Positions 8,642-17,832 of a DNA stretch of 64,000 nt are shown here, in pieces. Origin of the DNA: Bin80 sp965203305 (GTDB lineage Bacteria > Bacteroidota > Rhodothermia > Rhodothermales > Bin80); assembly GCA_965203305.1 (NCBI GenBank), contig OZ241874.1, forward strand, positions 248,001 to 312,000. The letters are read 5' to 3'. A program made the translations under genes and the position numbers. A model generated the notes under the pieces. It did no database searches. It saw only the letters and a list, made by a program, of their open reading frames with translations, and had not been told where the DNA came from. Each line of letters opens with the position of its first letter. Within the stretch, counting starts at the first letter, position 1.

Positions 8642-9538
8642 ATGGAAACAGCAGTCAGACATTCCGAGGTGCCTTCACAAGATCTATCTCTGCCAAGCAT
8701 CTTTGGAGAAGAGGAGGGAGCTACTCCTCCCACAGTATTGCCTCTGCGGGACAATTCGCGGATGAAGGAGGACAATAGCTGGACTGGCCCTGCCCTCCAT
8801 ATCATTCACAGCGAAAACTGTCTGGATACAATGCAGAGAATGGAGAGTGATTGCATTGATCTGGTTGTTACCAGTCCCCCATACGATGATATGCGGGAAT
8901 ATGCAGGAACAGGATTCAAGGATTTTGAAGCCTGGTGGGGTTCTGGTGTGGGTGATTGGAGATCAGACCGTCAAGGGAAACGAGACCGGCACCAGCTTCC
9001 GACATGCCCTGTATTTCAGGGATATTGCAGGATTTAACCTGTTTGACACCATGATTTATCTGAAACCTCCAAGAGGGGCCGTAGGCAATAATCAGACTTA
9101 CTGGCAATCATTTGAGTATATGTTTGTGCTGTCCAAGGGCCTCCCCAAAACGATCAACCTGATTCGAGACAGAGAGAATAAGGAATCAAGGACAGGGGAC
9201 AATGGCACCAAACGTCTCTGTAACGGCACACGGCAAAATGTTGCACGGAAGGGGTATGGCCAACTGGGACGGAGACTGAACGTATGGCAATACGGCATCG
9301 GCAAGAACCAGTCTACCAAGGATATAGTCGCTTTTGAACACCCAGCTATATTCCCCGAAAATTGGCAGAAGACCATATCAAAAGTTGGTCTAATGAGGGG
9401 GATATCGTGTACGATCCATTTATGGGGAGTGGCACAACGGCAAAGATGGCTACACTGAATCAACGCCACTGGATCGGAAGCGAGATCAGCACCAGGTATT
9501 TGGAGATTGCCCAGAAAAGACTTCAGCATGTTATGTGA
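8642..9538 (+). pseudogene. Broken N4/N6 DNA methyltransferase
   Basis: Three consecutive reading frames together spell a beta-class N4-cytosine/N6-adenine DNA methyltransferase. Frame 1 carries the catalytic motif LVVTSPPYDDMREY. Frame 2 carries ILKPGGVLVWVIGDQTV through FEYMFVLSKGLPKTINLI to AFEHPAIFPE. Frame 3 carries the SAM-binding motif DIVYDPFMGSGTTAKMA and ends QKRLQHVM. The first junction looks like an internal deletion: residues FKDFEA and RILKPGG are read from the same ~13 bases in two frames, as expected if two short direct repeats recombined. The second junction fits loss of one A from an A5 run near 9360. The C-terminal stop overlaps the next gene (TGATG). Confidence 0.8.
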
Positions 9539-10013
9539 TGAGTGCAGATAGCGAGACGCATCGCCCGGGGAAGAGGTTTGCACAAATTGTCAACGCCGAA
9601 CAAGGGAATGCAAGGGATGTCAATCCGTATTAAGCATCCTCGAATTTGAGAAGAATCAGCGAAGCCCACTAGGGAAGGTAAATCGCAGATCCGAATGCAA
9701 GGAATGCCGAAAGAAGAGGGAGGGAAAAAAGTACACCCTGAAGCAGAAAAAAGAGTTTGCGAAGTCAAACCCTCGCCCGCAAATCGGGGAGCAGTTCACA
9801 TGTCCTGTCTGCCTCGTCACATTTACGGTTGGAACCGGGAATGATGTTAACCTTGATCACGACAAGGAGACGGGAGATATCCGGGGGTGGCTATGCGGAA
9901 GTTGTAATACTTCCATGGGGAGGTTCCGGGATGATATTTCCATGCTGGCACGGGCGATTATCTGGCTGAAGGAGAAAGGGAAGATGATGTTCTCGTTATT
10001 CACATTTCCCTGA
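9538..10013 (+). pseudogene. Endonuclease VII-like HNH nuclease with one frameshift
   Basis: Starting at the ATG overlapping the methyltransferase stop, the first codons read MSADSETHRPG; a one-base shift at the GGGG near 9567-9570 then opens a frame to the TGA at 10011. The protein has two Cys pairs (CTNCQ, CKGC) and a second CxxC pair (CKEC), a basic linker, then CPVC, the HNH core NLDHDKETGDIRGWLCGSCN and a helical tail. This is the recombination endonuclease VII (phage gp49-like) family. It pairs with the preceding methyltransferase as a possible modification/nuclease cassette. Because the frame has no start codon of its own after 9552, the shift is needed to make a complete gene; one extra G would restore it. 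Confidence 0.65.
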
Positions 10014-10792
10014 CTGTGCTGTGTTCGTACGAAAAACCTGATCCTGTCCTTACGCAACATACACGGAAAATGACGAGATGGACTGGATCCTCCTGCATGA
10101 GTTCTTGTGCATCCATGCAGGCTGTTCCCTTTGCCTGAGCCATCCAGTCCCGATCTGGCTTGAACAGAAGCCTGAAAGGACTCAAATGTCCTGATCTCCC
10201 GGGGATGAGAGGTGTGGTAGCAAGGCATCCTGAGTAGTGGATACATCACACTTGCCTTTCTCTGCGGTCAGGGGTTGATTTTAGATGAATCCGGGATCAG
10301 GTCATTGCTCAAGTTGGCAGCCTGTCTGTGCACAGAAGACACTCTCTGTTTGTCCCTGCCGTCCCGAACCTTTTCTGGACCATAACAAATTTGGTCGGGG
10401 TACAAAGATTTATATATATTATTTTATATATTCAATTATACTTGCTGCTATTTCCCTGAATTTCATGAAAAGAACGGAAGCACATGTCCATGGCTAATTT
10501 CTCTCCTGAACAGTCCACCACTTCTCCGTATCTCGAGATACCCCGGGCATGGTGCCGGGGAGTACGACTATGGGCAATAGCGTACACACAAGGAGGGAAA
10601 GATATCGTAGTTGAATCATATCTGTTTCCACAGATCAGCGGTATGTGCCGGGGTGGGACCAGTGCAATGCAGGTTCCAGCGAGCCTGAATACGCCTCATG
10701 ACTGAAGTTACCCCCTTCTTCGTTTTGACAAGGTACGGCATTTCCTGGGGATGGGAGGTCTTTTTTTGTAAAATTGAGACGGTATTCCGGCT
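10014..10792. other. Non-coding or unassigned region
   Basis: There is an AT-rich stretch at ~10400-10450 and a possible 72-residue frame at 10484-10705 with no recognisable motif. I see no convincing gene. The right part probably includes the left end of the IS1634-type element, whose boundary I could not define. Confidence 0.4.
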
Positions 10793-12537
10793 CTAGGAAT
10801 CGGAATATTTTACCAGTGGTTCTGTCCCCAGAAGCCGGAATGCTTCCTTTTGGGTGGCACTGACATTTTCGATCAGGATCACTTCTTTTCCCTTGTCTTT
10901 GAGGACTTTCGGCACGGCAGTGATCCGGCACAGTCCAGACAAGTGTTCCATCAGATCCACAAAGCTCATGGCGTTCTGCCCGTTTTCTGTCTTTTTGGTG
11001 CGGGCTTTTTTCTTCTTGCTGGGCGAGGGCTGTGCCGGCACTACCGGGGTGCTTCGCTGGGTCTGTTTCCCCTTGGAATCATCCTCTGCCAGCAACATCG
11101 GTGCCAGCTTCTTGCGCATGTGATATTCTACATAGTAGGCCAGCATGCACAGGAACGCATGCGCCACCACCCGCTCCTTCTTGCGGTGATGAATCGGGCG
11201 GATCCGCAGCGAGAAGGTCTTGAGCGTACGGAACGCGATCTCTACCAGAGACAGTCGCTTGTAATTGGAGACCAGTTCCTCTTTGGGCTGCTCTCGCAGA
11301 CTGGAGCGGATCGCATAGATGCCATCCAGCCGCGCGGCTTTCTGGATGGCTTCCTCGTTGCGCGTGTAGGAAAAATGTCCCTCTTCTATTGTCAGCGTGA
11401 AGTATGTTCGCATCTTGTATTTTCGCAGCACGCGTTCGGTCCGTGCGCCGATCTTTGCCGCGTCGGTCAGGGGGCGGGACTCCCGCTGGGTCGCGGCAAC
11501 CATGCGATCCAGGGCGGTCTCTGTTTTGGCGATCAATTTCTCCCGCAGGCGTTTGCTTTTCTCCGCCTGCAAGGGATTCCGGCACAGAACCAGCTTGTCC
11601 TTCGGGTATAGATCGCAGTGAATCTCCACCAGATCCTGCTCGTCAAACAGGCTCATCTGGAAATTCGTCTGGTCCACGACCGACTGAATCTCGCTCCGGC
11701 GCATGCCAGTGATCCAGTCCAGTCCCACCGGGATGATCTCTTTGTTCAGCTCGGCATTCTGCAGGATGCCCCGATCTCCCACCATGACGACCTTCTGCAT
11801 CCCGAAACTCTCGCGAATCTTGGTGATCTGTGTGCGCAGCGTTGCGGTATCCTTCGTATTCCCGCGAAAGACCTCCAGAGAGATCGGACAGCCCTCCTGG
11901 TCGGTCATCAGTCCGATGACCACCTGCTTCTTGTTCTTCTTCCCGTCCCGGTTGTAGCCATACTCGGCCAACTCGTTCTTTTTGCCCTCCACATAGCTGC
12001 TGGTCACATCATAGAGCACCATGGCACCTTCGTCCAGGTGCCGTTTGGCCAGGGCACATTCCACGTCCGGCTTGCGCTGCACCAGTTCATCCATGGCCTT
12101 GTAGAGATCATCCGCATCCACGCGCTTGAGCCGCAGTTCTTCGTTCAGGGTGGTGGAGGTGGTCTGGGCATCCAGAAAGGAACGGGTGGACAGCTTGCTC
12201 CCGGGTTTGAGTACCCGTGCGGCAATCGCGCCAAGTAGCACCCGACGGTTCCGGGTATTCTTCGGTCCGAGGAGTTCGGCAATCCCCAAGTCCTGCATCA
12301 CATGCAGGACGGCGGCCACATGTCCATGAGGCTTGTTGCTTTTGATCTCACAGGCGTTTTTGATGTCGGCAATGGGAGTTTCCCCGTTCAGGACTTTGCG
12401 AAAGTCTTCTCGAATGTCTGGGGGGAGCTTGGTGACATTGGCGAGGTGAACTTGACGGATTTTCCGTCAATCCACCGGGTCTCCCGGATGAGCCAGGTTG
12501 GGTTGGAATTTCTGTTCGGAATTTTGGCGAGATACAT
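10793..12537 (-). pseudogene. IS1634-family transposase with an N-terminal frameshift
   Basis: The long frame (10793-12319) contains the DDE transposase body: MVLYDVTSSYVEG, the VIGLMTDQEGCPISLEVFRGNT segment, VMVGDRGILQNAE and a C-terminal SLVEIAFRTLK followed by HHRKKERVVAHAFLCMLAYY, all typical of IS1634. The frame is open upstream of its GTG (KSNKPHGHVAAVL, a family-typical N-terminal motif) and continues back to VHLANVTKLPPDI. There it meets another frame that begins at ATG 12537 (MYLAKIPNRNS) and reads ETRWIDGKSVK. One missing base near 12447 (AAGTTCAC for AAGGTTCAC) separates the two. With it restored the protein would be ~580 residues. I could not identify the terminal repeats with confidence. 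Confidence 0.8.
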
Positions 12538-12690
12538 GGGCAGTAACTTGGGGACATATTTGTCCAGGATTCGACGAAAGACAGAGAAAAATCGCCCTCA
12601 GAGAGCCTCCAGTGGGGGATAACGCAGAAAAAAAGGAAGCGTTCGCGTTGCCTGATCACCAAGAAAAAGATTCTATAGCAGGGCGGCTGT

Positions 12691-12739
12691 ATAAGATGGC
12701 AGGGCTTCCCTTGGCTCCTTCACCCTTTCACCATCTTAT
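12691..12739 (+). repeat. 9-bp perfect inverted repeat just upstream of the IS110 transposase
   Basis: ATAAGATGG at 12691-12699 is the exact reverse complement of CCATCTTAT at 12731-12739, with a 31-nt loop. It ends 9 bp before the transposase start codon. It may be part of the structured non-coding RNA carried in IS110-type left ends, or a translation-blocking hairpin. Confidence 0.5.
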
Positions 12740-12747
12740 CAAGTCAA

Positions 12748-13872
12748 ATGAAATCTTATCACGCAAAGTCTCCCTTTTTTGTTGGCATGGATGTGCACAA
12801 GAGGACCATTGCGGTCTGCGTGTACGATCCCAACAGGCGGGTTCTGTTTGATGAGCGGGAGTTGCCGCACGATCTGCCGAAGGTTCGGAAACATCTTCAT
12901 CGCATACGGCAGCATTCGCCGGAGCTTCGGTGCTGTTACGAAGCCTCTTCCTGCGGCTACGGATTGTACCGTGATTTGCAGGGAGAGGAAGGGATCTCGT
13001 GTGCAGTGATTGCGCCGTCGTCCATTCCTCGTCGTTCGGGGGATCGTGTGAAGACGGATCGCAGAGATGCCAGGAAACTGGCGACCCTGTATGCGGGCGA
13101 TCTTCTGACGGTGATCTGTGTTCCGGGCAAGGAGCAGGAAGAGCTTCGCGCTCTGGTGCGTTGTCGGGCCTCCCATGTGGACAGCATCCCCCGCCTCAAA
13201 CAACAGATCCTGGCGTTTCTCCAACTCCGGGGCTTTGCCTATGGAACAGGAACCCACTGGACCAAGACATTTCGGACGTGGGTCTGTGGATTGCCGATGA
13301 GTGAAGTAGACCAGATCACCCTCAACAGTTCCTGGTTTCATCTTGCCCAACTGGAACAGCAAGTGCTCCAGTTGGAAGCCAAGCTGGCAGAGATGGCGGA
13401 CACAGACCTGTACCGTACACAGGTTCGAACCCTCATGGCGTTCCGTGGCATGGGTCTGGTGACCGCGTTCACGCTGGTGGCAGAGTTGGGCGACCTCCGC
13501 CGGTTCGCCCATCCTCGCCAGTTGATGGGCTATCTGGGGCTGGTTCCCAGCGAACACAGTTCGGGAGAACACACCCGGCGGGGTGGGATCACCAAAACGG
13601 GAAACGGGCATGTTCGGAAAGCTCTGGTCTCTGTCGCATGGAAATATGCGTATCCCCCACGGGGCAGTGCAACCCTTCGGGAACGGCAAAGTATAGTCTC
13701 GGCAGAGGTAGTGGCGATTGCCCAGAAGGCACAGCACCGACGGTACAAACGTTTTCGTACACTGGCAGAAACCAAGTCGCGGTGCACCGCCAATACCGCG
13801 GTAGCCCGCGAACTGGTGGGGTTCCTCTGGCAGGCTCTGCACTTGAAGAATCCCCTGATTCAAACAACGTGA
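12748..13872 (+). CDS. IS110-family (DEDD) transposase
   Basis: 374 residues. The N-terminal RuvC-like DEDD domain shows D15 in FVGMDVHK, E65 in CYEASSCGYG and D104/D107 in KTDRRDARKLA. The C-terminal Transposase_20 domain contains FRGMGLVTAFTLVAELGD followed by LMGYLGLVPSEHSSG and RRGGITKTGNGHVRKAL, including the serine-rich motif. IS110 elements move by an unusual RNA-guided recombination with a non-coding bridge RNA from the element ends. The frame is intact. The element boundaries are not visible because such elements lack ordinary inverted repeats. Confidence 0.92.
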   Translation: MKSYHAKSPFFVGMDVHKRTIAVCVYDPNRRVLFDERELPHDLPKVRKHLHRIRQHSPELRCCYEASSCGYGLYRDLQGEEGISCAVIAPSSIPRRSGDRVKTDRRDARKLATLYAGDLLTVICVPGKEQEELRALVRCRASHVDSIPRLKQQILAFLQLRGFAYGTGTHWTKTFRTWVCGLPMSEVDQITLNSSWFHLAQLEQQVLQLEAKLAEMADTDLYRTQVRTLMAFRGMGLVTAFTLVAELGDLRRFAHPRQLMGYLGLVPSEHSSGEHTRRGGITKTGNGHVRKALVSVAWKYAYPPRGSATLRERQSIVSAEVVAIAQKAQHRRYKRFRTLAETKSRCTANTAVARELVGFLWQALHLKNPLIQTT

Positions 13873-13897
13873 CACGAACGATGATAACGTGACGTAT

Positions 13898-14085
13898 GGA
13901 GAGGTGATCGGCACGGTTGGAGGATCCACGTTCCCCCCTTGCGATAAGCCAGCCTCTGGCTGGTGAGCGCGCGTCAAAAGATAGTGGCAGCTCCGTACGA
14001 ACCGAAACCATGCGTTATAGTCCTTTGGACCAAGCACGCGAATACCAGATTGATGTAGCCGTCGAAGCCGCCAGATCACCTCTCC
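13898..14085. repeat. 188-bp segment bounded by a 12-bp perfect inverted repeat
   Basis: GGAGAGGTGATC (13898-13909) and GATCACCTCTCC (14074-14085) enclose 164 bp without a plausible gene. Pairing continues imperfectly inwards (GGC/GCC, ACGG/CCGT). An inner hairpin, CCAGCC-TCT-GGCTGG, lies near 13950. It begins 25 bp after the IS110 transposase stop. It could be the downstream structured RNA region of the IS110 element or an unrelated small element. Confidence 0.55.
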
Positions 14086-14172
14086 ACAGGTCAAACCTGA
14101 CATCCCTCATGTAACCCCTGAACATACATATCGCCCTGTGAAACTCTGCCGGTGGAGCCGTCCTACTATACC
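14075..14172 (+). repeat. ~98-bp dispersed repeat, copy 1
   Basis: It shares the blocks ACAGGTCAAACCT, ACATCC(C/T)TCATGTAACCC and GGTGGAG(C/T)CGTCCT with 41661-41760, same orientation. It lies 20 bp upstream of a fragment of the AAA ATPase whose full copy lies next to the second repeat. Confidence 0.55.
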
Positions 14173-14192
14173 AGTGGGTAGCTTCAGCTACA

Positions 14193-14765
14193 CTGGAGAT
14201 ATCTCGGTTCAAGAACAGGTTCCAGGCAGAGCTGGAGGCACTCCGCAAGGAGGAGGAGAAGGCAGTGATCACCGACTGGCTTGTGAAGGAAGCAGAGGCT
14301 CAGGGGGACATTGCCTCATGGATTGACGCAATCACCTGTAAAACACACAGATGGCCCCAGCATATCATGTCCTATGTGGATCCCGCAATCTCCCAATTAG
14401 AGAACACCAGCAAGAAACTAACCTCAGAAGGACTAGAGTTTGTCATGGAACAGGGGGAGAAACTCCGCAGAAAATACTATGAAGGTCGGATGGTCAACTT
14501 TATTGCACAGGAAAGGCGTAGCTTTGCCAGAATCGTGGAGGGGAGTATCGAGCAGGACGAGATTGTCAAAGCACTCACAAGAGAGTATGGAGACAAGGAA
14601 GCTCATAGGCTGTTCTTTCTTGCTCTGCAGAAGGGACTGTTCTATTACAACAATGCGACGGAAGCGTATCCTGTTCCTATTCCGTCCCTGCGGGACTGGC
14701 TGGTGAAGAGTTTTCCTCCGAAAGCGATTTCAGGTCCGGCTTCAAGGATAGACCTGGGGAGGTGA
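14193..14765 (+). pseudogene. C-terminal fragment of an AAA ATPase paralogous to the gene at 41995-43113
   Basis: The frame reads LEISRFKNRFQAELEALRKE, then DWLVKEAEAQGDI, GWPQHIMSY-like RWPQHIMSYVDPAI and, near the end, YPVPIPSLRDWLVKSFPP. This matches the second half of the ATPase encoded at 41995-43113 (LEISRITGKGLVELEALREE ... YGVPIPTLRGWFAEHYPP) almost to its end. The N-terminal half with the P-loop is missing, and the preceding sequence is mobile-element related. The remaining part cannot hydrolyse ATP. It is a truncated duplicate. Confidence 0.8.
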
Positions 14766-14947
14766 GATTGGCGGCCAGCGAGCAGAACAGTGGAGTGTGA
14801 TACATGAGTCCTTCTCCTGTTTTCAAGTGCCAGAAATCAGGAGAAATATCGCTCTGAGAGTATTTGCAGGCACACTGGATAAGGTATGCAGATGTTTTAG
14901 CGAGAGCCTCGGTACCTTGAATATTCAATGACCAACTGATTCCTTGT

Positions 14948-16410
14948 ATGATAGCTCGGCTCCTCCTGATCCTGATCACTGTGGCCTCTGGATGTGCCTC
15001 CGAAGAGCAGCAACCCCCGAATGTCATCTATATCTTGCAGATGATCTGGGCTACGGCGAACTTGGAAGCTACGGGCAAGCCCTGATCAAAACCCCCAATC
15101 TGGACCGATTGGCAAGCCACGGGATGCGGTTTACGCAGCATTATAGCGGGAGTCCTGTCTGTGCGCCCAGCCGATGCACGCTCCTTACTGGCCTGCATAC
15201 CGGGCATTGCCAAATCCGTGACAACTATGAACTCGGGGGGTTTGCGGACAGCACGGAACGCGGACAGCTTCCCCTGGAAGAGGGAACCTATACGCTCGGG
15301 CATATGATGCAAGATGCCGGATACACAACCGCCATCATTGGAAAATGGGGACTGGGCGGACCAAATTCCAGCGGACTTCCCGGCAAGCAGGGGTTTGATT
15401 ACTTCTACGGATACCTGGACCAGAAACAGGCACACAATCATTACCCGTCCCATCTCTGGAGAAATACCGAATGGGATACGCTTGCGAATGGCTATTTCCA
15501 TCCACATCAGCGATTTCAGGGAGAGGATATGCATGACCCCATCGCCTACAGTGGCTACAAGGGTGTGGATTATGCCCCCGATCTGATGGCACAAGAGGCC
15601 GAGAGTTTCATCCGCCGGAATGCAGATGGACCCTTCTTTCTGTACTTCGCGCATACCGTACCTCATCTTGCTCTTCAGGTGCCCGACGAGGAGCTGGAAC
15701 TCTATGACAGTATTCTGTCCGAATCTGCTTATGATGGAAGCAACGGATACCTTCCTCATATCCGTCCCCAGTCCGCCTATGCTGCCATGATCACCCGTAT
15801 GGACAGGCATATTGGACGTATTATTGAGGTCCTGCAGGAACTCGGGATTGACAAGGAAACCCTGATCATATTTTCCAGTGACAACGGACCCACATATGCA
15901 GGAGGGGTAGATACAGAACAATTTCAAGGCTCTGGTGGATTGCGGGGCGGGAAAGGAGAAGTCTATGAAGGCGGGATCCGTGTACCCATGATTGCAGCCT
16001 GGCCGGGAACTATTGCCCCCGGAACCTCCACGAATCATGTCTCTGCATTTTGGGATGTGATGCCCACTCTTGCCGACCTTGTGCAAATTGATCTCTCAAC
16101 TCGGGTAAATGGAATCTCGTTTCTTTCTGTGTTAATGGGACAGGAACCTCCAGTCCCAAGCGAAATGTACTGGGAATATCATGGCCGCGGATGGGGTGGA
16201 GCACAGGCAGCCAGAATTGGTGCATGGAAGGGAGTTCGGCTGGGAGGCCATGACAACCCCTCCGCTCCCGTCCAGATCTATCATCTGGACAGCGATCCTG
16301 CAGAATTGACTGATCTTGCAGATGCTCACCCCAAAATTGCCCGGAATCTACTCACTCTCATGCAATCACGCAGTCCCTCCGGCATTGAACAGTGGAACTT
16401 TGCCCAATAG
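14948..16410 (+). pseudogene. Lipoprotein arylsulfatase, split by a one-base deletion near its N-terminus
   Basis: From ATG 14948 the frame gives a lipoprotein signal (MIARLLLILITVASGC, lipobox cysteine last) and then PPNVIYIL. The rest of the protein (ADDLGYGELGSYG...) is in another frame; one missing G at about 15036-15041 explains the break. The body is a complete sulfatase: metal-binding DD in ADDLGYG, the formylglycine motif CAPSR near residue 72 (SPVCAPSRCTLLTG), IIGKWGLG, and the late SSDNGP metal site. Such enzymes cleave sulfate esters from polysaccharides, here probably from the outer-membrane surface. The frame could also begin at TTG 14944, but that gives no signal peptide. Confidence 0.85.
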
Positions 16411-16574
16411 CTGCAAAACCTGCAAACCCAACCTCTGGTCACGAAATGAGCACTCTGGCAGTCACAGAGGTGAGCCGTCTATTTCAACAGAGGCTGGTGA
16501 ATTGACATTTAATCCAGGTTTTTTTTTGTATGATATAACCTGACTGACATCCGTCAATAATACCTCCAAACCAG

Positions 16575-17132
16575 ATGGTCACACTCATTTCTCTCTGGCT
16601 TCCAATTCTGATTGCCTCTGTGCTGGTCTATATCACGGGCATCGTATTGTACATGGTGCTCCCGTTCCACTCCAAACATTTCGCAAAACTCCCGGACGAG
16701 GACGCGGTCATAGATGCCCTGCGTACCCAGGATGTGAAACTGGGACAGTACATGTTCCCCGGGGCTGAAAGCAGAGAAGAGTGTACCACTCCTGAATGGA
16801 TTGAGAAAACAAATCAAGGTCCTGTCGGATTTCTGTTCGTTATGCCTCCGGGAACTTCCATGTCCCGCCACTTCATCTTTCATGCACTGTTTATTTTCGC
16901 CATATCAGTCATGGCAGGCTATATGGGTTCAGCCAGCCTTTCTCCCGGAGCAGAATATCTGGAAGTATTTCAGGTAGTGGGTACGGCCACCTTTCTTGGC
17001 CATTCATTCGGTCACTTCCCCAATGCGATCTGGCATGGATTCAGCTGGAAACTTACCTGGATACGTGTATTTGAGGGACTGCTGTATGCTTTGCTGACTG
17101 CCGGCATATTTGCCTGGCTCTGGCCGCAGTGA
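16575..17132 (+). CDS. Conserved membrane protein of unknown function
   Basis: 185 residues with an N-terminal membrane helix (MVTLISLWLPILIASVLVYI), an extended soluble segment containing KLPDEDAVIDALR and GPVGFLFVMPPG, then three more helices, ending in LLYALLTAGIFAWLWPQ. Short proteins with the same KLP(D/N)ED and GPVGF pattern occur in other environmental bacteria as far as I recall, but I know no function. It stands alone between the sulfatase and a ~700-bp gap. Confidence 0.7.
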   Translation: MVTLISLWLPILIASVLVYITGIVLYMVLPFHSKHFAKLPDEDAVIDALRTQDVKLGQYMFPGAESREECTTPEWIEKTNQGPVGFLFVMPPGTSMSRHFIFHALFIFAISVMAGYMGSASLSPGAEYLEVFQVVGTATFLGHSFGHFPNAIWHGFSWKLTWIRVFEGLLYALLTAGIFAWLWPQ

Positions 17133-17832
17133 TCTGACAGAAGAAGCACACAAAACAGCTTGCGTGCCCTGTACCCGGACATGACATGGATTCTATTCGC
17201 CTCCTCACCGTGCAAAGTAACAGTAAGTCTGGATGAACTTGTACCGGACCAAATGATCGGCACCATCCCATCCCCACCCTCAGACCTGACTTCGACGGTT
17301 AATTTGCGCACAGAGGCATTGGAGGGCGATTTTCACGAAAACTGAACACTACAATTCAGAGATCGAAAAACCCTGCCCGTAACGCACGGAAATACAAGTT
17401 TCTACCGAAATGTCAAACCAAAACCGTCGAAGTCAGGATGTTGAAAGATTCTTTCCTGCTGAACGCACCTTCTGTAAGAATGAGCATGGGACATCATACA
17501 AGTTGTGGATGTCTCTTGCAAGCATCTGCTCATTGCACTGTCTGTCGGGGGAATCTCTGTACAAAAAACTTTCTCTGATGAATCAGGCAGCCACCTTACG
17601 AGTGCAACATCAGTACGAAAAGAGCCTATTGCAGAACTTACAAATGCAAAGAAATTGCTGACTGGAAGGTGCTTACAGACGCTGTGTATGGGGTGCAGGA
17701 AAAGTTCTGCAAGTAGTTCAACGGATTCGGAGTACGAATCAATTTCCTGATCTGCAGGCTCTGCCTTGAAGCAAGTACAAAACAGTAATTTGCGACCTGT
17801 CACGAGCGACAGTCCGAAACAACCTTAATGTC
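17133..17832. other. Unassigned region upstream of the ATPase operon
   Basis: Several short overlapping frames are present but none has convincing composition or motifs. It probably contains the promoter of the ATPase/nuclease-like operon that begins at 17833. Confidence 0.4.

Noticed and set aside
12319..12537. Programmed ribosomal frameshift in the IS1634 transposase
   Set aside because: No slippery heptamer is visible at the junction and the family normally uses one frame, so a base loss is more likely.
12739..14103. 454-residue minus-strand frame across the IS110 transposase
   Set aside because: Antisense to a gene with clear DEDD and Transposase_20 motifs; composition is that of a shadow frame.
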